A DNA stretch of 64,000 bases from positions 38,922,631 through 38,986,630 of the forward strand of contig CM023539.1 in the NCBI GenBank assembly GCA_013350335.1. The letters run 5' to 3'. The notes below the pieces were generated by a model that did no database searches, was not told the origin of the DNA, and saw nothing but the letters and a program-made list of their open reading frames with translations. Both the position numbers and the translations under genes were made by a program. The stretch comes from Chimonanthus salicifolius. Taxonomy: Eukaryota; Streptophyta; Magnoliopsida; Laurales; Calycanthaceae. Shown in pieces: positions 45,940-57,419 of the stretch (position 1 is its first letter; each line of letters starts with the position of its first letter).

Positions 45940-48240
45940 TATGCATTACCCATTTGATATCTATATAAGCATTATATTAATTATTAAATATGCACCAAAA
46001 AGATTTTCATAACCTCATTGAACAATGAAACCCTGAAATGATGTGTTAAAAAGATACGATAGAGATCTTCAATTCCTACTGTGAGTCAGGATTTCGCCTC
46101 TATTCCTTTTCCAAAAGCTAAGCTCCAAAATGACTTACAAATGAAAAATCACTTGATGCCACTTGCAAGTTATGTAAGCAAGGATAGCCCACCTGCACAG
46201 AGCAGATATTCTTTATGGTACTTTGAAATTTTGAATTATAAGTTTTTAATTTATTTTTTGAAATACATTCATATCACTTTAAACAAGAGAATTAATAGGG
46301 GCACTGATATTTTTTACAATAAGAACATTGTGATGTACTTTTGTTCATTTATCATAAAAAAATAAATAGTGAAAAATATATACGGTGTCTCTTATTATAA
46401 AAAAATATCAGTATTCTTATCATTTTCCACTAAATAAAGATGAATAGATCTTTATAGTTTATATTGACTATATTAAAACCCTTTTGAAAAAATAAAATAA
46501 AGAAGATAATAATGGTATTGTACTCATTACGTGTCTATCTTATTCTTTTACATTGGTGATTAAAATTCAACAATGATCAAATCTTAATGTATCTCTAATA
46601 TAAGATGATGTCTTTTCATTTAATAGGCTGTATTTTCCTTGTAAAAATGTTGTAGTATAATTTTTAATTTGGAGACTACGTATTTATTATAGACTGTATG
46701 CCACATCTAAGTATCACAACATTTCGAGATAGGGTATAAAAAATAACAATTTATTGTAAATTAAAATTTTAAAGTCTAAAATAATCAGACAATGCTTAAA
46801 TTTTGCACATCAAATATATATATATATATATATATATTATAATATTACATCAAAAAATATGTGGCCACTCTAATATTAAAGAGTACTCTCCCTAAATAGG
46901 ATGAATTGATAAATGTTCTTTTAGTTGTATAGAAGTATTTCTGTGAATTTGTTAATGAATAGAAGTTTGATGTTGATGGGAGCGCATCAAAATCAAGGGT
47001 GGCAGTGTACGAATGTACGAATTAGGGGCTGTAGCTATCAAGGGTGAGCCCCACACCGTGCAACATGCACTGAGTCAGTGCCACTGGCCTTATTACAGGT
47101 GCCCACTCCTCTGCTTCTTATCCATATTTACAGATAAGTCCTTCACTGTTCCAAACCTTTACTTAACCACCCAATCTTCTTCTTCCTCACCATTGTCAAT
47201 GCATATTCATGACTTCTGTAGCAGCCAATTTCGTACATGTGAGGCTTTGATCCTGTAATCTAGACCGTTGATGTGATGGACGGCCAAGAAAGAAACAAAT
47301 TAGACTTAAGATAGAGAGGGATTAAGTTGCTTCGACTTAAAAGATTTTTTGCGGCATCCCTTTGATCATTATATTTTCACCTAAGAATTGACATGGGAAT
47401 ATAGCAAAAGGGTGTAAAATTTGAGTAAGATCAGGTCGGTTTTAGATCAGCGATTCAGTTCCATAATATTTAATTCATTACTTATTTATTTATTAAATAG
47501 ATTAGTTGCTTTAAGACTATTTCAAATTGATTTACAAAATTTTAAATAGATACCTATTTAAATTGCTCAGTAATTACGTCGGGTCAAATTTTGCCAAGTC
47601 TAGTTCAAAGTAGACTTGGCAATGGATCGGTTGGACTATGTCAAGTTTAGGTCAACAATTTTCAGTCTATTACTTGTTTACTAAATAGATTAATCAGTTT
47701 GTGTCATAAAACTTTAACCCATACCCCTTTTGAAATACTCAGGTTCAATTTGTCTAATTAAGTCATGTCAAATTTTTCCATCTCTATTGTAAAATGTATA
47801 AAACATCTCCTCCATTTCGAATATGAGTTTTATTTTTGTCATATAAAAGTAAAATTTTATAATTCAACCTAAATAAATAGAACATTGGCAGTAATGATTG
47901 AAAACAAATAAAAGAGGAATGCAAAAAGTAAGTTGAATTGAACCATTTATGTTTGTGATTTTTACTTTTGACAGATAAATTTAACTTCAGCTACAATAAG
48001 TGACAATGGCCGACAACGCAAATTGTGCCGACATTCTCCATGAAAACAAATGTGAAATTTAATGGGATAATGCAATGTATTCAAAATTTAGCGGTGAATA
48101 GCTCACATGAAAATATGAGATATTATTTTTAAAGTTGAAGTGGTGAAGGGTTGTTTCAATAAATTTGTTAATCAAATAGATGGAACAACCTCACTCATTA
48201 TACCTACGAAAATGGCTTCTTTTTCAAAATTTATCATGTA
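45940..48240. other. AT-rich spacer with one (TA)n tract
   Basis: No gene recognised. A (TA)n microsatellite occupies 46814-46838. 47400-47800 holds two loosely repeated segments (TATTTATTAAATAGATTA and GTTTACTAAATAGATTAATC) and a palindromic AAGTCTA..TAGACTT pair. Confidence 0.6.
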
Positions 48241-48249
48241 AAACATTAA

Positions 48250-48545
48250 GGCTCTAATCATGGGTCAAATATCGACCGATACGAAATGTAGTCGGCCGAT
48301 ATGATATGGGTTTTAAGTGCCTTATCATATCGGCCGATACGTGTTGTATCGGCTATACACAATAGTACTAGGTCGATATGGCCGATATATATCGGGCCGA
48401 TATTAGCCGACATCCATAATATCAGTATTTTTAAAAAAATAAAAATAAAAACGGTGGTGGGTCCCGAATTGATATCTTGGCCGATGTCGGACCAATATCG
48501 GCCGATATCGGGCCAATATCGACCGATATTTTCGTTTTCAATTTT
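48250..48545. repeat. ATCGGCCGAT palindrome array
   Basis: At least eight GCCGAT/ATCGGC words, many joined as the perfect palindrome ATATCGGCCGATAT or its one-base variants, split by an A-rich middle (48425-48455). The array is nearly symmetric on both sides of the middle, as in a hairpin-type MITE. An A/T tract follows to about 48660. Confidence 0.8.
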
Positions 48546-48792
48546 TTTTATTTTTAAAGCTTTCTTTTGGATTTTTTATTTATTTTTTAATTTTAAAAAA
48601 AAGTAACAAAAAAATATCGATATTTTAAAAAAAAACACAAAAGAGGAGAGAGAATTTTATATCGTTCGGCCCTGGCATTTTTTGAACCCCTGGCTCTAAT
48701 ATTCCTTTTGACGGTGACAATTTTCAAAATATTAGTAAAATTTAATAAAATTATATAGTGTATTTCAATCCAACAACGGACATTATTTCCAA

Positions 48793-48993
48793 AGGTAGCT
48801 ATTTAGACACCCCACTTTTCTTTTAAGAGACACATTATTTCAAAATTTTATGTGAAATTACTATTTTACCCTTCAGTTTTGTGTGGATGAATCATCTTTT
48901 TTAAAAATTGAGGGGTAAAATAGTAATTTTCATATAAAATTTTGAAATGTTGTGTCTCTTACAAAAAAAAGTGAGTTGTTTAAATGACCACCC
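48793..48993. mobile_element. Hairpin MITE with 9-bp target duplication
   Basis: 201 bp. The two arms (about 48793-48882 and 48906-48993) are near-complete inverted repeats sharing TTTCAAAATTTTATRTGAAA and TTACTATTTTACCCYTCA. Flanks TATTTCCAA (48784-48792) and TATTTTCAA (48994-49002) match at 8 of 9, the length of Mutator-type duplications. Confidence 0.85.
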
Positions 48994-49225
48994 TATTTTC
49001 AATCTTAAATAATGATAAGAGAGGAGGGCCAAATTTGAACCCCACCGACAAGTCAACAACATTCCATGAAAGAGGAGAGTAGCATCTTATCGTGAAATGA
49101 GGGCATCCATTCATTAAGGTTGAATGGTCATATGAGATTTTATTTGAGAGGTTGGCTTTTATCTATTTGCATCATTGTGTCTCTATAGCATTGTCTTTGA
49201 AAACTCTAAATCCTCTAATTTTTAT

Positions 49226-49383
49226 GGCTTAGCTCAACTTGTTGTCTTCCGTCTCAGAAAATGAAAAGTTACAGATTCGAACTCCATGGCCTAATAGTGG
49301 AGTGTCTTAAGGATAATTGGCTCATCTGTGGGAATTTTTGTAGGACTGTGTCTGAATTTTTCACACATTAATGTAAAAAAAAA
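49226..49383 (+). mobile_element. tRNA-derived SINE (family A)
   Basis: A box GGCTTAGCTCAACTTGTTG, B box AGATTCGAACTCC (from 49272), body GTGGAGTGTCTTAAGGATAA, 3' end TTCACACATTAATG and an A9 tail. Confidence 0.85.
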
Positions 49384-49389
49384 TACACA

Positions 49390-50585
49390 GTCAAGATGTT
49401 AGGTTTTATTTGAAAGAAGTGTTATATCAAATGCAATAATATAATATAATAATAATTTTGACTAAAATTCCAATGCCATTCTTCCTCGTTCCTAGATTAG
49501 GGGACAAAGTGGACCCTCTTTTGACCCAAGACATAGAAAGATTCTTATTGCTCTCCCCTTAATGGATCTATCACTCATGAAGAATGTTTGTGAACTTGTT
49601 TCATTAATGGGATTTTCAAAGCAAATCATTTTTAAGGAAAAGCTATAAGAAAATTAAGGTATAGACTTTTGACGAAGAGACTCTACATTTATTATGAGCT
49701 AGAGGATTTTATAGATGATATAATTCAAAGAGAAATTCTCAATTTGATCATAACAATATCGTCAAAGGAGCTAAAAAAAATCGACAACTTACAGTAATAA
49801 AATTTTCAAAATCCAAAATCACAAGAGGACAATGGTCAGATGATACTAAAGTTTATATATCTAATGTATTTTATTATTTTTCACATATTTTAAGAGTCTA
49901 GAGTTTTTCACTGTCAAGAGTCTGTTTTCATTATTTTGATTTGTTTAAAGCAAATCATTCCCAAGTGCATGTTTCCATTATTTTAATTTGCTTATAATAT
50001 TTTATGCATGCATGAACTTGCTTAAACAAGAATATTTTAAGTTGTTGGAATGTATAGATAGATGGATGATTGTTGTGTTTTCTTTGAGTCTTGAACTTGA
50101 GTTCTCCATTAAAAAAAGTTTAACTACAGTAACACATATTGACTAAGTAAATGGAATCCTTTCTTTAATCAAATCATAGAATTGCTATGCTCTTAAAGAA
50201 AAACAATAAAAATGTTATCATAAACTGTTGATTATGGGAATTTCAAAGATAGAAGAGGAAAGAAAACCTGACTTCAATTAGCCACATTATTGAAAACGAC
50301 TTGACAGACACAGATGGAATGATGAAGAAAATTCATGGAGCAAAAGCAAAAAGCTTTTTGAATTTGACTTCAAATTGAAAAGTCTGTAGAATGCTTTTCA
50401 AAAAAAATTTACAAGTTGCAAGGTTTTCAATGTAATTTTGAGGTTCACCTAATAGTGTTGATATTTGAGTGTGGGCCTCAAGAGATCACTTCAATTTAAG
50501 CTACATTTTTTAAAAAATGTATTTTATTTTTATCTTTGAGGAATTTCAAATCTTTTAGATAAATCCATTATTTCATCCTTTTGTA
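49390..50585. other. Spacer, nothing recognised
   Basis: AT-rich; no ends, domains or RNA genes were identified. Confidence 0.55.
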
Positions 50586-50593
50586 GGACAGTA

Positions 50594-50929
50594 TGTTGGG
50601 TACGAACGAGTCCCACGTCGGTGAGAGAGAGAGAAAAAGAGGGAGTTATATGGGGTTGGAGAACTCCACCTATCAGGTTAGTCTTTTGGGTTGGAAGTCG
50701 AGATCCAACAAGTGGTATCAAGCCAGGGCTCAAGCCACCGATGAATCCCTTGGCCAGATTAGATAGTCGGCGATGTTTATCTGCCGGAGAGCCTCGTTCA
50801 AGGGGGGAATTGTTGGGTACGAACGAGTCCCACATTGGTGAGAGGGAGAAAAAAAAAGTGGAAGTTATATGGGGCTGAGGAACTCCACCTATCAGGATAG
50901 TCTTTTGGGCTGGAAGCCCAGGTCCAACA
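50594..50929 (+). mobile_element. Complete TRIM retroelement (336 bp)
   Basis: LTRs 50594-50710 (117 bp) and 50811-50929 (119 bp) both start TGTTGGGTACGAACGAGTCC and end GGTCCAACA or GATCCAACA. The 100-bp interior opens with primer site TGGTATCAAGCC (50713-50724), two bases short of the tRNA-Met match, and closes with the purine tract AAGGGGGGAA. GTCCCACRTYGGTGAGAG and a GTTATATGGGG box lie in each LTR. Flanks CAGTA and CCTTA do not match, so the duplication is lost or the site is mutated. A different family from 9076. Confidence 0.92.
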
Positions 50930-50965
50930 CCTTATTCTAGAAAATTTGAAGATTTTTCTTCCCAA

Positions 50966-52722
50966 ACATGATGCTCAACTGGCAAAAACTTTGGCTAAGG
51001 AACCAGAGCTTCCAGGTTCAAGTCTCGTAGTAACCCAATGTATGTGGCTTACATGATGTGAAATTCCGTTACTAAAATGATGCAAGACCTAGAGAGGGGT
51101 GAATAGGTCTGATTCAATTTTATTTCTCTTTTTAAAATAAATCAATTTAATAATATGTGTAGTGAAATAAACATGTGTGCAAGTGATAAACAAATGAATA
51201 AAACCATCAAAGCAAACCACATTGCACAATCATTTATAGTGGTTCAGTTCACCTGAACATACATCCACTGTCAGATTTCCCAACTCTCAGGTCGTCCCAA
51301 TATACTATGAATGGGCTTCACACCCAGATAGTATAACCTAATTTTTATAGAGGTTCGACCCCCGTGGTCTAATCCTCGACGTCTATTTTTTTGAGTGGTT
51401 CGAACACAATGTTCTAGTCCACCTTACAATGTGATATCAAATAAAAAGATTAAGAGGAACACTTGCCTTGGGCCTTAACAATTCTTCAAAATGTGTGTTA
51501 TTTTTGTTGATATCTTCGTGCATCTTCCTTCAGATTTGGTCCATTCTTTAGTGAGCTTTGGCACAGTGGAACATGGATTTTAAGACAATGATTTTACTAG
51601 TTTTTAGGTCCTAATAAATCAATCCTCATCTTCTTCATAATTTAAGCATCGTATACTTTTTCATGTCCTTGCAAAGGATGATAAGAAGAGAGGAAGAGGG
51701 ATGGGAAAGGTCTCTAGTGGCTGTTTTTGATTTACCAATATTCAGCTCTCCTTTTTTAATTCAGCCAGCCGTACATTTATAAGACTGTTTTAGAATAGTT
51801 AAGTCTCGAGGCCTCCAGATTGTCTTCGAGGCCACCAGACTGACTGTATATGGTAATACAGCTCAAGATTTTCCAGATTTCAAAACTCGATTTTAGTGAT
51901 ATTTAGTCAAAGGTCAGCTAACCAAAACTCAGCACATATCTTTAGGTTTGTATGTGATTGCAAATCACGATGTGACTTATCTCATTTTTCCATAATTTTA
52001 TTCCACAAAATCAAATCATGAAGTGGCAATTAGAGTTTTAATAATCTTTTCAAATCAAGAGGAGCATTTCCAAATATGTATGAGATTGCCACCCACGTTT
52101 TTAGATTTGTTCAGGATTTATGAGATGGCAAACATATTTTCCATAATCAAAGAAGACCCTTGTATATTCTTCATATTTCTATAAGAATCCTAATCATGAT
52201 AAGACGTGGGATTTTTTGAAATCAAAAGGAGCCTTTCTCTTTTCCAAATTTTTCTTACCATATCTTATGAGATTTTTGGTCAAAGGACAGAAGGACTTGA
52301 GATTTCACGCTGAAATCCAGCTGTCATAATTTTCACTTAGATATATACAGTCTTTGAGGCCTCGACAAAATGCTTGAGACCTCGAGGCTGAGAGTCAAAC
52401 AGTTTTCAGTTTTCCAATTTTATAACCATTGACTTCTAAGGTATTTTAGGCTTAACCTAAGGTCCACTTACCTGTGTGTCAATTACATGTTCGGTGTAGA
52501 TTCTTCAATGCACATTAGATCTTCTGACATCTTTGCATTTTTCAAAGGCAAGGTCCAAGACACACGGTCACGCTCGGTCATGAATTGACAATACATAGAC
52601 TCGGTCCAACCGAGGCACTAACATGATGTTGTCGTGCATAGAGAGTTTTACCCAATGCTCCCGCACTGGAGGGAGAGGTAGGAGTGTTGAATTTTTTCGT
52701 TTATTAAAAAAAAAAAAAAAAA
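50966..52722 (+). mobile_element. SINE (family C) split by a solo LTR
   Basis: The 5' part (about 50966-51058) holds A-box-like TGATGCTCAACTGGCAAAAA and B-box-like CAGGTTCAAGTCTCG. The 3' part (52624-52722) continues TTGTCGTGCATAGAGAG, GCTCCCGCACTGGAGGGAG and ends in an A18-type tail at 52722. The 5-mer TGATG is repeated at the break (51054-51058 and 52624-52628), as expected when an LTR element enters an existing SINE. Confidence 0.8.
51059..52623 (-). mobile_element. Solo LTR (1,565 bp), copia/SIRE-like
   Basis: On the minus strand it starts TGTTAGTGCCTCGGTTGGAC and ends TAACGGAATTTCA. Perfect 5-bp duplication TGATG. Near its end it reads CTATTCACCCCTCTCTAGG, a string common at the 3' end of long plant copia LTRs of the SIRE group. 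It also has repeated GAGGCCTCGAGAC-like words. No internal domain, so a solo LTR. Confidence 0.85.
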
Positions 52723-52724
52723 GC

Positions 52725-54480
52725 CTAGGATGCATGATCATTTCTATCCCTATTGGACTAAGTTTGTGCTCAACTATATGCTCAGGGTTATTTAAATTTT
52801 AAAGCATTTTAAGAAACATAAATTTTCATTGTGAGCTATTTTATTAATTGTTATGAATAAAACTACTAATATTTTATAACGCTCATTCTGATGACAAGGA
52901 TGACCGGTTTGGAATATTTATTCTTGTTTAGGAAATGTGTCAAATATTAACATGTAATTATAGTTTTATAGGCTAGAATATTTTAACCATTCATATAATT
53001 GAACTCAATCTAATAGTGAGTTTTCTCTTGAAAATTGAAATAGATTCAAATTGGATATGATTCCAGCTCATGGAGTGAAAATAAGTATGAGAGAGAAAAT
53101 TAATGTAAATATAAATCTGATTAAAAATTAATTATCAGTTCATAATGAACTAATTCAGAATCGATAATTTCTCTTCAAGAAAAAATAATCAGTCAATCTC
53201 TCTAAATTTATAGTTAGTTGATGGATAATTGATCGCATGAATATGAAGTATGTAAAGTTTTATCATCAATTAATCATTAAAGCTATATAATCTTGACCTT
53301 TTAAATTTCAATGAATAAAAATAATTGATTTTAAAAATTAAAAAATCAAGGCTATCAGGATTAAATGAGAATAAAGCTTTATACACACTCTATTCATGTA
53401 GTTCTCTTTACATCATACCTAATCATGTGAGACCCAAGACCCATTTAAAAGACAATTTCCGTAAGAAAAGTTTTACTGGAGTTTTTGTATTTTAAATAAA
53501 TGATTTTATAAAATACGCAATTTACAGGTATGGGTCCACATATTGTACTAAATGAACACAATTCTTTGATTCATTCTGTGCACAAAAAACTAGATATTTA
53601 ATCATCGCATATAAGTTTTAAAATGAAAAATTGATACTGATAGCATGTAATTTTTTTATTGTAAGAAAGAATTTTAATAATAATAGTTGGCACTTATACA
53701 AAATCTTTAGAATTTAAAGGGAGCTTGAATTTTGTACATGAATAAACTAAAATTTTATTTTATTTATTTGATAAAGGAAAATCTACAATAAAATTGAATA
53801 GTATACACTCTATTCCATATCATACAAAATTACTTAAAAATTTAACTTAACGAGTGGGAAAACAAATGCAGGAGATAATTTTGTGCTAGTACACCTGAGT
53901 ATTGTGTCTGTATAGGACACTTTTTCTTTTATTTTAATTATATTTTGAAAGTGGGTACCTAGCTTTAGGATATGACAACACATTCCACATCCCAATTAGT
54001 GGGGACCATAGATGGACCAGGTGATTTTTATGTGATAATCTGATTCCACATTCCATCAAGTGAAAACCCTTGAATCCTCACACCACAAATTTTCTCAAAG
54101 TATGCACCAACAATGGGTATGATTATGATTATCATCCCCAATCTACATAAATATAGCATTAATCAAGTTTCAAATCTATACTTAGACAAAAGTTTCCTTT
54201 GGTCGACTCATGATTATTATCCGTCTCTAAATTCTAATAAAAGTAAAATAGGGTTAAAATCCATAAGTAAAATTTGAAAAGTAAATTTCAAATAGATAAG
54301 TTTGTGGTTGATGATGATAATGATGATGATGAAATCTCTAGAGAACGTTGTATAGTCATTTAGTAAAATAAATTTTAAAGCACTCATATGCAAAAGCTTT
54401 TGCAAAAAGTCATTATTTTAATATAAAAAATTCACATTTGTTTGTAATTATAAGCTAAATATAAAAAATGATTATTGAAG
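52725..54480. other. AT-rich spacer with a dispersed repeat copy
   Basis: No gene recognised. 53236-53430 resembles 35730-35925, sharing AAGTTTTATCATCAATTA-like and TCTTTACATCATACC-like ends in the same order. A (GAT)n tract on plus lies near 54312-54332. Confidence 0.5.
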
Positions 54481-55290
54481 TGTCGTGCTAGGATGGATCA
54501 ATCTATTCAATAAATGATTTGAATATACAAAATTTGGATCATCAACAAGTTTGACGAATAGGCTTAGATGAGTCAATCCATTAAACTTCATTTAATATTT
54601 TGATTGGCTCTAACCTATTTGATAATGAATCATTTTAGATATGGGTTGGATTAACCCATTCCCATTTATGCTTGGGAGACCAATTAATTTGATAAATAAA
54701 TTAGGCTAGGTATAGGTTGAATGAACCGGTCTAATATTGTTTGGATTAGGTCAACTCATTTAATAAATAGCTTGGGTTTTATACGTGTTAGGTGGGTCAA
54801 CCTTTAAATAAATGGGGCAGGTTTGATCTACTCATTTAAGCTTGGTAGGATATTTGGGTTAGGCGAATCATTCAAAAAATGTGTTAGGTCTTAAAATTAA
54901 TGGGATCGGAACCCATTTAATAAATGGATAGGATTAGGTTGGGTCAATGGTCACATAAATGGGCTAATTGGGGTTAAACCTTTAAACACAATTCGGTATT
55001 TGGATTGGTTAATTTGTTTAAAAGACGAGCCTTGTCAAGTATAGGATTTCATCAACCCATTTGAGATTAATTAAGTTGGATTAGCCCATTGAATAACTTG
55101 AAAATATACGAGTGTTAAGATGCTTATTTAATAAATGGACTAAGTTAGGTCAATGTAACTAATCTTGATTGGATTGGTTAAATCATTTAATAACTTGGCC
55201 AGGTAGATCAACTTTTAAGCTTGATGAAATTGTGTTAATTTGTTTAATAAATAGATCAAGTGGTATACATACGATTAAGGCATTTAAGAT
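54480..55290. repeat. Degenerate CATTTAATAAATGG repeat field
   Basis: More than ten loosely spaced units of about 50-70 bp with words such as TCAACTCATTTAATAAATAG, GGGTTAGG and GGGTCAACC. Strongly diverged tandem array; partly self-complementary. Confidence 0.6.
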
Positions 55291-55548
55291 TAGTTCAATT
55301 AAGACAATGATCTTCTGCTTTGTAAAAAAATTCCATGGGTATTGATGGAAAGATTTTGTACTATTTCTTAGGAAAAAAATGGTTATTTTTTTTTTACAAA
55401 CTCCATGCTATTAAAAGTTCTTTTAAAAGAACTAATATGCTACCCATGCTTTGCACATATTTGAGTTTGAGGTTGAAATTTGGCCATCTATAACTCACAA
55501 AGTATACTTTCAATCCATACTAAGGGCGAAATTTGTTTGGGTCAGGCT

Positions 55549-56045
55549 AAGTTTTCGACTCGTCCCACTAGCATGATATTTTGTTCGTTCTGGACCTCAC
55601 ACACAGTCCGTACGACTTTCAATTGGCGAGTCAATCTACTGTTGCTCCCAAAAGGCCTCATACTTGAAGGAGAAAGGCTACCATTTATATACTAGGGAAT
55701 TTCCAATGCAACTAGTAAAGTGAAACTTTTTTCTCCACATGCATGCTCCACACTATTGACCCCATCCTCCCTTAAAGCCGAGCTCTGCACACACGAAGCA
55801 TTCTCTTATACCATTTGTAACGACATGTCCCGCTAGCATGATATTGTCCGTTCTGGGCCTTACACACAGCCTGCACGGCTTTCAATTGGCTAGTCAGCCC
55901 AATGTTGCTCCCAAAAGACCTCATACTTGAAGGAGGAAGGCTACCACTTATATATTACGGAATTTCAATGCAATTAGCAATGTGAGACTTTTTTCTCCAC
56001 ATACATGCTCCATACTATAGATTCCCTCACGAGCGGGATATTACA
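55549..56045 (-). mobile_element. TRIM retroelement, minus strand
   Basis: On the minus strand the 5' LTR (56045-55816) starts TGTAATATCCCGCTCG and ends CGTTACA, then AATGGTATAAGAGA (primer site with changes), AAGGGAGGATGGGG (purine tract) and a second LTR to about 55549 that has lost its first bases. GTCTCACATTGC and TATATAAGTGG mark the LTR promoter. Close to the 9076 element in order and wording (e.g. GGGAGCAA, AAGCCGTG), so the same family. Confidence 0.87.
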
Positions 56046-56452
56046 CTTAGTCCAACAATATCTTATTTAGCTAAGTCCAACTTGGTCCAACCCAACTTAA
56101 AAATCTTACTTATTCTAATTTGAAAGTCCTGTATCAAAAACAACTTAGCCTGCGTTCTCTTTTCCTCTCACTTATCTATTTCTCAGTAATGGCTTGTATG
56201 AAGTAGACGGGGAGAAAATCTACCTACGAAAAGGTGCCAATGAAGAAGATGGAGACCAACGTTGCTCGAAAATCGAAAAGGGGAGAAGAAGGAAGATGAT
56301 CGAAAAGGGAAAAAAAGTTTGCCTAGTTATATAGAATTTACAACTCATTTATATAAAAAGATGATAGAAACATTGGTGTTTTTATTATAAGAGATACTGA
56401 TATACTTCTCATCACTTAGATGATGACAAGTGGATAAAAGAAAAAGTTCAAT

Positions 56453-56612
56453 ATTTTTTTTTTAAATTTACGTGTAGGAAAACTCAGACACAGTTCTATT
56501 AAAACTCTTATAGGTGAGCCCACTATCCCTAGGGCATACCAAGGTTAGGCTATGGGGCTCGAACCCGCAACCTCCCTCTTTCTGAGGGGGGATGCAACCA
56601 GTTGAGCTATAC
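56453..56612 (-). mobile_element. tRNA-derived SINE (family A), minus strand
   Basis: Minus strand: A box ATAGCTCAACTGGTTGCATC, B box GGGTTCGAGCCCC, body CCTTGGTATGCCCTAGGGAT, end CTACACGTAAATTTA plus an A run (T run on plus near 56453-56463). Confidence 0.88.
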
Positions 56613-56705
56613 TAACTTTGGTGTACTTTAGAGGTAAGGGTCCACCGATGGAGGTTTTATGTTGGGTTATTCAGCGATTTTCTACACGTAAATTAAAAAA
56701 AAAAA
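56613..56705 (+). mobile_element. 5'-truncated SINE (family A), head to head with the previous
   Basis: Starts within the body (AACTTTGGTGTACTTTAGAG) without A or B box and ends TCTACACGTAAATTA plus an A run to 56705. It abuts the minus-strand copy at the point where that copy's tRNA head begins. Confidence 0.85.
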
Positions 56706-56709
56706 TTAA

Positions 56710-57100
56710 TATCTTTCGTTATATAAAATAATGTTGTTTATCGCTTTTCATTTAAATGACGCTATTAATTAAAAGAAAGTTATATAAATATTTTGGGATA
56801 TTAATAAGTGTCAACCCTATCCTTTTCCAACTAAGAGATGATAGGACTGGATCCCCTTCCATGCACGTATCCACATGTATGGTTTAAAATAGGAAGCAAG
56901 CAAGGACCAAAAGCATGTCCTTGTTGGGACTAACAATCCAAGTCACACCCACGTCCCAAAGTCCATATTTCTCAACCAAAGCACTTCCTTTCCATTTGCC
57001 TTTGGCCCCAGTATCATGTCCTCACAACCTCGGACAAAGAAGGACGACCCAATTGACTTGTTCTTTCACTCCATTATTCTCAATTAATCATGGTTAGATG
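56710..57100. other. Spacer, nothing recognised
   Basis: No ends, domains or RNA genes. A 60-codon open frame at 56915-57097 has no recognisable relative. Confidence 0.5.
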
Positions 57101-57108
57101 GTTACAAG

Positions 57109-57410
57109 TAAGGGTGAAACTCGACTCAGGTTTTAAACTAATCTGGAAAATTAGTGGGTTTGAATTATATATTTTTATATTTTATATTGGATCGAATCGA
57201 AAAAAAATTGTACGAAATTCAGACCAACTTGAGTTGAGAAATTTAAAATCAAACAGACTCGACCTGATGCGACGTAACCTGATGAGATCCCAATGCACAT
57301 TATAAAACAACACTCGAATTGAGTCGAATCAAATTGAGTTCAAGAAATTTTTACATAAATTAGATTGAATTTATTAAAATCCAATTCAACCCACTCGAAT
57401 TTCAGCTCTA
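57109..57410. mobile_element. hAT-type MITE with perfect 8-bp duplication
   Basis: 302 bp. Ends TAAGGGTGAAACTCGACTCA and, on the other strand, TAGAGCTGAAATTCGAGTGG. The 8-mer GTTACAAG stands intact on both sides (57101-57108, 57411-57418). Interior has CGACTC/GAGTCG words, placing it with the MITEs at 38969, 43918 and 45585. Confidence 0.9.
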
Positions 57411-57419
57411 GTTACAAGG

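Noticed and set aside
50530..50878. 101- and 85-codon frames on opposite strands
   Set aside because: They lie wholly within the 336-bp TRIM and repeat with its LTRs.
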